Assembly (NCBI GenBank): GCA_934446285.1
Contig: CAKSEI010000010.1
Coordinates: forward strand, 1 to 20,237
Direction: 5' to 3'
Source: an uncultured Eubacteriales bacterium
Lineage (GTDB): Bacteria; Bacillota; Clostridia; Oscillospirales; CAG-272
Length of the DNA stretch: 20,237 nucleotides
The notes beneath the pieces were generated by a model. The model saw only the letters and a program-made list of their open reading frames with translations. It ran no database searches and was not told the DNA's origin. A program made the position numbers and the translations under genes. Position 1 is the first letter of the stretch. Each line of letters starts with the position of its first letter. Shown piece after piece: positions 14,050 through 20,237 of the stretch.

Positions 14050-14070
14050 ACGAAAAGCGACCCGTGGAGC

Positions 14071-14577
14071 TTATTTTTTGAATGCGTCTATCGCCTTTAC
14101 CGCCGCGTCGTTGTCGGAGGTTATGAGTAAGAAAGCAAAGTTTCCGTCGCTGTAAACCTTAGCAGAGGATATCATCTTATCAAAGTCGGGGTCGTACATC
14201 GCCTTGTCGCCGCCCGAGAGCAGTTCAAGCCGTCTCTTCAGAGCGCTCTCGAGCTTCGCCGCGTCCTCTGCACTTTTTGCGCGCAGAATGTCAATCTCAT
14301 ATGTGTGATTGCCGTCGCAGAGATACATCGCGTAGTCGTCGAGCAGCGCATACTCGGCTATCTCCTCGTACATTCCGTCTATGACTATCGAGAATGTATA
14401 CTCGTCCATATTCGCATCCTTTGCGGTGAAGAGATTCTCGCTCTGAGGAACGTCAGACTGACTCTCGAGCACCTTGTCAAGTATATCGCGCGCCGCGGTG
14501 TCGGCGGGAAGAGTCTTTGCCCCGCAGGATGCGAGGACAAAGCACAATATAAGTATTACGGGTATGATTTTTTTCAT
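14071..14577 (-). CDS. DUF4358 lipoprotein
   Basis: A 168-residue lipoprotein with a signal peptide (MKKIIPVILILCFVLASC) and lipobox Cys18. The rest, with YTFSIVIDGMYEEIAEYALL and AKLESALKRRLELL, resembles DUF4358, a family I know from Clostridia next to MBOAT and DHHW genes. Its biochemical role is unknown; context suggests a partner in surface polymer acetylation. AAGGAG stands 8 bases before the ATG. It is the last gene of the operon that starts to the right of the window, 18 bases after the preceding one. Confidence 0.85.
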   Translation of the reverse strand: MKKIIPVILILCFVLASCGAKTLPADTAARDILDKVLESQSDVPQSENLFTAKDANMDEYTFSIVIDGMYEEIAEYALLDDYAMYLCDGNHTYEIDILRAKSAEDAAKLESALKRRLELLSGGDKAMYDPDFDKMISSAKVYSDGNFAFLLITSDNDAAVKAIDAFKK

Positions 14578-14595
14578 TACATAAACTCCTTGCGT

Positions 14596-15990
14596 TTATT
14601 TTGCGTATGAGCAAATCGTTGCGTTTGAGTTTTCGAGCATTACCTTTATAAGGTTGCGCTCACTTACAAGATAAATTACGTAGTCGGGCTTATATTTCGC
14701 TACGTCCTTCTCGGGGAAGGAATAGTTGTGGCTACTCTGCCACACGACCTCGGAAAATCTGTCATTTACGATATCGTATGCCGGGCAGGCAAATGAATCG
14801 CGCAATATAACAGCCGTGGGGAGTCCGTCGCCCGAGGCGTTTGTTTCCTTTTTGTACGATGAATTTCCGTCGCCGTTTACATAAAGGCTCTTGCCGCCCC
14901 TGTACACGCCGTTAAGAGTGCTCGTCGGCATCTTCAGCCTGTAGAGCGGAGCAAGCTCGGTTATGCCCGTTATCTTTGTCGCGGGGTCTTTGCCGGCGGA
15001 GGAGATATTCTCAAAGCCCTTTCCGTCGCCGAAGGAGAAGAGCGAGTCGCCGCCGTATAATCCCACGGTGTAGAAATCCATCTCGTCGCGCGTGCGTGCT
15101 GCAGCGGAGGAGAATTTTTCGCTTATATAATCAAAGAGTTCGCCCGTTCCTACCCATGCGCCGTATGACGTCCAATGAGAGTCGGTGTACGAATAGAGCT
15201 GATATCCCTCTCCGTCGTTCTTATGCTCTTTCATCTCTTCTATGGGGTATATGACCTTTGCGCCGCTCTTCTGCGCGCACTCGGCAAAAATGTCGTATAC
15301 CGACCTGCCCGTCGCCGCCGTAAATTCAGACGGGACACTCTCGGGATATACCTCGCACGAGGACGGAACGACGAGATAAATAACCTCGGCAGAGGGATTT
15401 GCCGCTTTTGTTTTCTCTACTGCGGACTGCACATTGCTCTCCGCTCTCTTTACCGTGGCATCGTTAAGCACGTCCGAGAGAGAATACGCGAGCAGCGCGC
15501 TGTAGAAATGCATGCGGCTGTCAAGTCCGAAAACGGGCGAATACTCGTCCGCGGTCATGAGATTCGGCATCTTCTTGTGCTTTATATCTATGTCGGTGCT
15601 TGCTATCTCGCTGCCGTCAGCGCGTGCGCAAATAACCTCTGCCGTGCCGTCGGCGCTTGTTTTCACCTGACCGATGAAAAATCTGCCGCGAGACGCCGCC
15701 GCTGTCTTTATCTCCGTGCTCTCAAGTCCGTCACCGCTCACCGTAACACTCTGTGCGGAGGACGGTGCGACACCGCCTACGATGCTTATACCCTCTGCGA
15801 CGGGCACGTTTAATGTCACCTCGAACCGTGCGTCGTCATCGGACTTCTCGGGCTCGGACGATGCGGGCGTGCTATCGCTCGGCGCGTCCGTATCCGTTGC
15901 TTTATCGGTGTCGGGAGTTTCCTTTCCCGCGCACGCAGCAAGGGAAAGGAGCATACAAACGAGAAGTAAAACGGCTGTTATTTTTTTCAT
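14596..15990 (-). CDS. AlgX/AlgJ-like SGNH acetyltransferase lipoprotein
   Basis: A 464-residue lipoprotein. The signal peptide ends in LAAC (Cys20), and a Thr/Ser/Asp-rich linker covers about 21-55. Residues about 56-135 look like a small beta domain. The SGNH-like part follows, with the DSHW motif (Asp270, His272) and the presumed nucleophile Ser399 in ILRDSF. In AlgJ/AlgX, which these motifs match, the Asp-His pair and the Ser act in O-acetyl transfer to alginate. The acceptor polymer here is unknown. It is a close paralog of the next gene upstream (YSYTDSHWTSYGA versus YSNTDSHWTAYGA; GDSLFSFGDGKGFENIS in both), so a gene duplication is clear. AGAGGA precedes the ATG. Confidence 0.87.
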   Translation of the reverse strand: MKKITAVLLLVCMLLSLAACAGKETPDTDKATDTDAPSDSTPASSEPEKSDDDARFEVTLNVPVAEGISIVGGVAPSSAQSVTVSGDGLESTEIKTAAASRGRFFIGQVKTSADGTAEVICARADGSEIASTDIDIKHKKMPNLMTADEYSPVFGLDSRMHFYSALLAYSLSDVLNDATVKRAESNVQSAVEKTKAANPSAEVIYLVVPSSCEVYPESVPSEFTAATGRSVYDIFAECAQKSGAKVIYPIEEMKEHKNDGEGYQLYSYTDSHWTSYGAWVGTGELFDYISEKFSSAAARTRDEMDFYTVGLYGGDSLFSFGDGKGFENISSAGKDPATKITGITELAPLYRLKMPTSTLNGVYRGGKSLYVNGDGNSSYKKETNASGDGLPTAVILRDSFACPAYDIVNDRFSEVVWQSSHNYSFPEKDVAKYKPDYVIYLVSERNLIKVMLENSNATICSYAK

Positions 15991-16002
15991 TTTAAAATCC
16001 TC

Positions 16003-17832
16003 TTATTTCGCAAACTGCGTTATTGAGTAGTTTGAATTTTCGGTCATCACCTTGAGAAGATTGCGCTCGGACACTACGTATATCACATAGTCGGGAGAGC
16101 AGTCGGAAACAATGCCTGATGGGAACTGATATCTGTGGCTCTCCTGCCACCAAATCTTTGAGAACCGATCGTTTATCATGTCGTAGCTCGTGCAGGAGAA
16201 AGAGTCACGCAGTATCACCGCAGTGGGAAGTCCCGCTCCGTTCGGGTTTGTAAACGTCGCTGCACCGCCGTTTGAGCCGCTGACATATGCACTGTTATAG
16301 CCTCTGTACACCTCGCGCAGAGTCTCGGTCGGCATTCTGAAATAATAAAGGGGCATCATCTCGCATATCCGAGTCTTTGGGACTCTGCCAGTGGAGCCTG
16401 TCTGAGAGATGTTCTCAAAGCCCTTTCCATCGCCGAATGAGAAGAGAGAGTCCCCTCCCCACATTTCCTTTGTATAGAAATTCATCTGAGAAAGGGTGCG
16501 TGGGGCTGCCGCGGGAAAGCTTTTCGATATGTAATCAAAAAGCTCGGACGTGCCGAAGTACGCTCCGTATGCCGTCCAGTGTGAGTCGGTATTGCTGTAG
16601 ACCTTAAGTCCGTTGTCGCTGTCGTTTCTGTGTGCGTACATACTGTCAAAGGGATATATAACCGCTGCACCGCAGCTCCGCGCCACGCTGCTGAATGTGT
16701 CGAAGAGAGTATCTCCCCACGCGGGGGTCGAATACTCGTCGGGCAGCGTCTCGGGATAAATAGCTGCCGAGGAAGGGACTACAAGATATATAAGCTCCGC
16801 GTTTCCGTTTGCGCTCTTGACGGTATTTACATTGCGCGAGATGTTCGACCGGGCGGCATTTATTATATTCTGCGGAACGATATTCGAGGCTGTGTAGCAG
16901 AGTATCGAGCTGTAGAAATGCATACGCGAATTTTTGCCGAAAACGGGCATATACTCGTCGCGCGTCATGAGATTGCTCATGCTCTTGTTTGCGACAGTCT
17001 TATTAACCGGAAGAGACGCCTCCTTGCCGTATTCGTATGAGCTGATATTCAGAACGGTATTGGAGCCGATATGCACCTGTCCGATGAAATAAGACCTGCC
17101 CTCTCCGCGTATCGGATATATGTCGACGGGCGTAACGCCGCTGCCGCCGACACTTATGTATGAAACCGACTCGGGGCACGTACCTCCGACTATGTATATT
17201 CCCGTCGCAACCTGCGCACACAGTGTTACGTTCGGCGCTTCACTGCGAATGACCTCGGGCTCGGTAGGAGCGGGGGTCGTCGGGGATGACTCGGTGGGAT
17301 ATGTCGAATTGTCGGGATACGTCGGGTCATATGACGGCTGCGTTACGTTGCCGCCGTTGTTATTTCCGTCGCTGTTTCCGCCGCCCGTGCTGTCTGAATC
17401 GGGTCTTGTGCTGCCCGACGGTTTTTTATTACCGCTGCTGCCCGTACTGCCGGTGCTGCCGCTGTTCTGCCCGTTATCCGTACCGCTGCCGTCAGTGCTG
17501 CCCGTATCCGTTTTTTCTTCTCCGTCGTCTTTGTTTCCGCTATCCGAATCCGTCTGCCCGGAGTCATCCGAGTCAGCGTCGGACGATTCGTTACCCGGAT
17601 CGGATTTACCGTCCGAGGCGGAAGAGGAACTGCCCTTTTGAGAAAAAGAGCTGTCTCCTGCCTCCTCGCCGCCCTGCGTGCGCTTTGACGCCTTGCCCGC
17701 GAGCACCCCAAGCACACATACGGCAACAATGGCTGCCGCCACGGAGCAGCATACGGTTATCTTCGCGCGCGACGACATAGCCGAGATGCGCTCAGCTGTT
17801 TTTCTGAAAAAAGCGGTGATTTTTTCTTTCAT
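16003..17832 (-). CDS. AlgX/AlgJ-like SGNH acetyltransferase with long linker
   Basis: A 609-residue protein with a cytoplasmic basic N-terminus, one membrane helix (about 24-46) and a very long Ser/Asp/Gly/Thr/Asn-rich linker (about 50-195, later Pro/Thr-rich). The extracellular part is a small beta domain (about 198-285) and an SGNH-like domain with Asp416-His418 in DSHW and Ser544 in ILRDSF. It is a paralog of the next gene, but anchored by a helix and a ~150-residue tether instead of lipid, which would place the catalytic part farther from the membrane. A role in acetylating a wall or capsule polymer is inferred from motifs and the MBOAT neighbour. CGGAG precedes the ATG by about 11 bases. 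It follows the DHHW gene by 16 bases. Confidence 0.86.
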   Translation of the reverse strand: MKEKITAFFRKTAERISAMSSRAKITVCCSVAAAIVAVCVLGVLAGKASKRTQGGEEAGDSSFSQKGSSSSASDGKSDPGNESSDADSDDSGQTDSDSGNKDDGEEKTDTGSTDGSGTDNGQNSGSTGSTGSSGNKKPSGSTRPDSDSTGGGNSDGNNNGGNVTQPSYDPTYPDNSTYPTESSPTTPAPTEPEVIRSEAPNVTLCAQVATGIYIVGGTCPESVSYISVGGSGVTPVDIYPIRGEGRSYFIGQVHIGSNTVLNISSYEYGKEASLPVNKTVANKSMSNLMTRDEYMPVFGKNSRMHFYSSILCYTASNIVPQNIINAARSNISRNVNTVKSANGNAELIYLVVPSSAAIYPETLPDEYSTPAWGDTLFDTFSSVARSCGAAVIYPFDSMYAHRNDSDNGLKVYSNTDSHWTAYGAYFGTSELFDYISKSFPAAAPRTLSQMNFYTKEMWGGDSLFSFGDGKGFENISQTGSTGRVPKTRICEMMPLYYFRMPTETLREVYRGYNSAYVSGSNGGAATFTNPNGAGLPTAVILRDSFSCTSYDMINDRFSKIWWQESHRYQFPSGIVSDCSPDYVIYVVSERNLLKVMTENSNYSITQFAK

Positions 17833-17848
17833 TTTAAATATCTCCGTT

Positions 17849-18958
17849 TTACGGCATTTCGAGATATCCGAGCGAAACCCCGCCGGACAGCTCGTTCATT
17901 CCCATGTAAATAAGAGCCGCGTCGCAATCGCACTCCGACTGAATGCTCTTTGTATAATATCTCGGGTCGATGAGCGTAAGGTCATAGTGAAGTGCAAGAA
18001 AAGGTGCCACGGCGTCGGCGTAGCTGTCGCGCACGAGCAGAAGGCGCTGCCTTGACGTATCCGTGCCCGACGTAATATCGACGCGCGCGTGATTTCCGCC
18101 GAGGAACACCGCGTATTTATCTGTTGTATTTAATTTATCAAAATCATAGAGAGATATTTTTTCACCGTCGGCATTTACCTCATAAGTGTCATCTCCGTCG
18201 TATCTGTAGAGGACGATCCCGTCCTTTTTTGTCAGGTAAAAGCCGGACGTGCGCATGCTTGTCCCCTCAAAGTCGAAAGATACCGTCTGCCTGTCAAAAA
18301 AGTCCTCGGGATAAGGCGTATAGCCGAGAATGCCGCCGAGCGCGCAATATGCGCTGTATGCCCCATCCGTGGTATAATGGTGATCGGTGCGGTAGTATTC
18401 CCCGTTCTCGGTAAAGAGAGAATACATACCTGCGTCGTCAAGAGAATACTTTTTGCAAAGCTCCGTGTACTTTCCCCACGCCTCTCTGTCACCCGTACCG
18501 TCGTATACGGCGGGAAGCCTGTCGGCGAAAACATCGCACGGACGCGGCAGGCAGGCGAGCGTCACGGGGATATCCTTCGCCTCGGCATATACGGAGACGG
18601 AGCGGAGATTTCTCTCGAGCTTTGCCTCACTCCAATCGGCGTGCGGCACGAGCGTGCCTACACTTGCCATAATAACATCGTTATTCTCAAGCCGTCCGAG
18701 GGCAAGCTCGCAATACGCCTTTGTCCCCACAAAGAAGTCGCGCAGCGGGAACTGGTCGGCAAAATATTTTCCCACGGCGGAGGTAAACGCCCATCCTCCG
18801 CCCTTATCCTCCGCAAGAGTGAAGGCGGGAAACTGCTCAAGCGTGCGGTTTTCCTTATCCGAGAAGTCTTTGTCGGGAAGAGCCCAAAACGCAACGAAAA
18901 ATCCGAGGACAATCGCGCACGCGCTTACTATCTGTATAATATCGTTTTTTTTCTTCAT
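17849..18958 (-). CDS. DHHW family protein (SGNH-like)
   Basis: A 369-residue protein with one N-terminal membrane helix (about 8-26) and an extracellular domain. FSDKENRTLEQFP is the hallmark N-terminal block of the DHHW family. The name motif reads DHHY here (192-195), in YRTDHHYTTDGAYSAY. A serine in LLVRDSYADA (near 312) stands where the SGNH nucleophile is expected. These proteins are usually encoded beside MBOAT genes and are thought to act in acyl transfer outside the membrane. Its start lies 3 bases after the MBOAT stop, without a strong ribosome site, so translational coupling is likely. It is more distant from the two AlgX-like proteins than they are from each other. Confidence 0.9.
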   Translation of the reverse strand: MKKKNDIIQIVSACAIVLGFFVAFWALPDKDFSDKENRTLEQFPAFTLAEDKGGGWAFTSAVGKYFADQFPLRDFFVGTKAYCELALGRLENNDVIMASVGTLVPHADWSEAKLERNLRSVSVYAEAKDIPVTLACLPRPCDVFADRLPAVYDGTGDREAWGKYTELCKKYSLDDAGMYSLFTENGEYYRTDHHYTTDGAYSAYCALGGILGYTPYPEDFFDRQTVSFDFEGTSMRTSGFYLTKKDGIVLYRYDGDDTYEVNADGEKISLYDFDKLNTTDKYAVFLGGNHARVDITSGTDTSRQRLLLVRDSYADAVAPFLALHYDLTLIDPRYYTKSIQSECDCDAALIYMGMNELSGGVSLGYLEMP

Positions 18959-18961
18959 TCT

Positions 18962-20237
18962 TCAGAACCTAAAGTACAAAAACGGGTTGTATGAGCTGTC
19001 GACGAGATACGCGGTGCATATAAGAAGGACAACAGGGCACGCACAGGTTACGGCAGCCGTGCCCGCGCGGGTCTTTACCGCCCTGTCATAAATCTTCTTC
19101 GGCAGAGGTGTCGACGCTATGCACAGTATAACGATGAGAGCGAGAGAGCGCACAAGGTCGTATACCACTCCGGGAGCGGTCAGGGGACCCGAGAAAAGCG
19201 AGCGCAGATACGAGGCAGGCGCGTCAATATCGCTCGAGAAGAATATAAACCAACCGAAAACGATAAAGAACAGCGCATAAATATGCGACACCGCACGCGG
19301 CAGCCTCTCAAGCAGCTTGCCGAGAAAATTCTTCTCTATTACGAGCAGCACCCAGAAGTACAGTCCCCATATAATGAAATTCCAGCTCGCGCCGTGCCAA
19401 AGTCCCGTGAGAAACCATACGGCAAAGAGATTAAAAAAATTTCTCCCCTTGCCGCAGCGGTTGCCGCCGAGAGGTATGTATACATATTCCCTGAACCATG
19501 TGGAAAGAGTGATGTGCCACCTGCGCCAAAAGTCGGTTATCGAGCGGCTTATGTACGGATAATTGAAGTTCTCCGGGAACTCAAAGCCGAGCACCCGACC
19601 GAGTCCTATTGCCATGTCGGAATAGCCCGAGAAGTCAAAGTATATCTGAAATGTGTAGAAAATCACTCCGAGCCACGCACCGAGCACACTCGGAGAAGAG
19701 GACACCCCGGCGGAAAAGCTCTCGAACATAGCGCCCGCTGTATTTGCGAGAAGCACCTTTTTCGCAAGGCCGCAGAGAAATCTGCGTATGCCCGAGGCTG
19801 CTCTCTCAACGCTGTGCGTTCTGACGCGCAGAGCGTCGTCAACATCTCTGTAGCGCACGATAGGTCCGGCGATAAGCTGCGGAAACATCGTAACGTATGC
19901 GCCGAACGAAAGGATATTCTTCTGTACTCTCGCCTCACCCATGTACACGTCTATCGTGTATGACATGGTCTGAAAGGTATAGAACGAAATACCCACGGGC
20001 AGCGCCACCCCTATCGGCTTCAGGAAAGAGAGCGGAGGAATGTGAGAAAGGTTTACTATTATAAAGTCGGAATACTTGAAGAAAGCAAGCACCGACAGGT
20101 TCATTATACAGCTGACGATAACGGCTGCCTTCGCCTTTTTCTTATCCGTCTCTCTGTATTTGCCCGCAAAATACCCGCATATATAGTCGAGAACTATGGA
20201 GTAAAACATTATAAAAATGTATATCGGTTCGCTCCAC
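18962..20237 (-). CDS. MBOAT family O-acyltransferase (5' end outside window)
   Basis: The last ~424 residues of a multi-pass membrane acyltransferase of the AlgI/DltB group; the first part lies beyond the window. The frame stays open to the edge, with SEPIYIF just before the internal Met at 20209, a block usual near the start of these proteins. Family hallmarks are PVGISFYTFQTMSYTID, FPQLIAGPIVRY, FDFSGYSDMAIGLG, the signature DFWRRWHITLSTWFREYVYIPLGG, and the catalytic His in GLWHGASWNFIIWG. Such proteins pass acetyl groups across the membrane from a cytoplasmic donor. The four secreted partners follow at once, as in alginate acetylation. No DltA/C genes are seen, so AlgI-type acetylation is favoured over D-alanylation. 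At least eight hydrophobic segments are visible. Confidence 0.95.
   Translation of the reverse strand, partial: WSEPIYIFIMFYSIVLDYICGYFAGKYRETDKKKAKAAVIVSCIMNLSVLAFFKYSDFIIVNLSHIPPLSFLKPIGVALPVGISFYTFQTMSYTIDVYMGEARVQKNILSFGAYVTMFPQLIAGPIVRYRDVDDALRVRTHSVERAASGIRRFLCGLAKKVLLANTAGAMFESFSAGVSSSPSVLGAWLGVIFYTFQIYFDFSGYSDMAIGLGRVLGFEFPENFNYPYISRSITDFWRRWHITLSTWFREYVYIPLGGNRCGKGRNFFNLFAVWFLTGLWHGASWNFIIWGLYFWVLLVIEKNFLGKLLERLPRAVSHIYALFFIVFGWFIFFSSDIDAPASYLRSLFSGPLTAPGVVYDLVRSLALIVILCIASTPLPKKIYDRAVKTRAGTAAVTCACPVVLLICTAYLVDSSYNPFLYFRF

Noticed and set aside
17120..17780. Proline-, serine- or arginine-rich plus-strand frames
   Set aside because: They are shadows of the low-complexity linker in the minus-strand AlgX-like gene.

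Overview
The window looks like chromosomal DNA from a moderately GC-rich member of the Clostridia (Bacillota), probably an uncultured gut-type lineage. The pointers are a split transketolase, a YitT/DUF2179 membrane protein, deoxyxylulose-5-phosphate-independent vitamin B6 synthesis (PdxS/PdxT), Gram-positive style lipoproteins, AGGAG-type ribosome sites, a small Cys4 protein resembling DUF6472, and a DHHW/DUF4358/MBOAT acetylation locus. This assignment rests on gene families recognised by eye, not on a database search. No insertion sequence, phage gene or CRISPR array is visible.

Layout. (1) 1-1253, plus strand: end of the N-terminal and all of the C-terminal transketolase subunit, closed by a terminator shared with the convergent operon. 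(2) 1290-2445, minus strand: smpB, a four-cysteine small protein and a YbaK-type deacylase, overlapping or coupled. (3) 2537-4237, plus strand: YitT-family membrane protein and a membrane-anchored glycerophosphodiesterase. (4) 4238-4802, no protein gene: a strong promoter over the preceding stop codon, an 81-bp duplication whose first copy contains only the 5' half of a tRNA-Ser followed by a hairpin terminator, then the intact tRNA-Ser(UGA). (5) 4803-5561, minus strand: surface transglutaminase-like protein. (6) 5641-12226, minus strand: a phosphate block, pstS-pstC-pstA-pstB and then a Na/Pi symporter with pdxS and pdxT directly behind it. Both promoters carry matching TTTACA direct repeats that look like Pho boxes. 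(7) 12470-13429, minus strand: an unrecognised gene flanked by two long palindromes. (8) 13430-14070, no gene: its promoter, a palindrome and a 138-bp tandem repeat. (9) 14071-20237, minus strand: an operon for O-acetylation of an extracellular or wall polymer, made of an MBOAT acyltransferase (cut by the window edge), a DHHW-family protein, two paralogous AlgX/AlgJ-like SGNH proteins and a DUF4358 lipoprotein.

How the parts fit. The centre is devoted to phosphate: high-affinity ABC uptake, Na-coupled uptake, possibly phosphodiester scavenging, and a B6 pathway that may be co-transcribed with the symporter. The right third is a surface modification machine in which the MBOAT protein would carry acetyl groups across the membrane and the secreted SGNH-like proteins would place them on a polymer. 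The points most worth a second look are the paired Pho-box promoters, the half-tRNA duplication with its own terminator, the twin AlgX-like proteins with different anchors, and the palindrome-flanked orphan gene.
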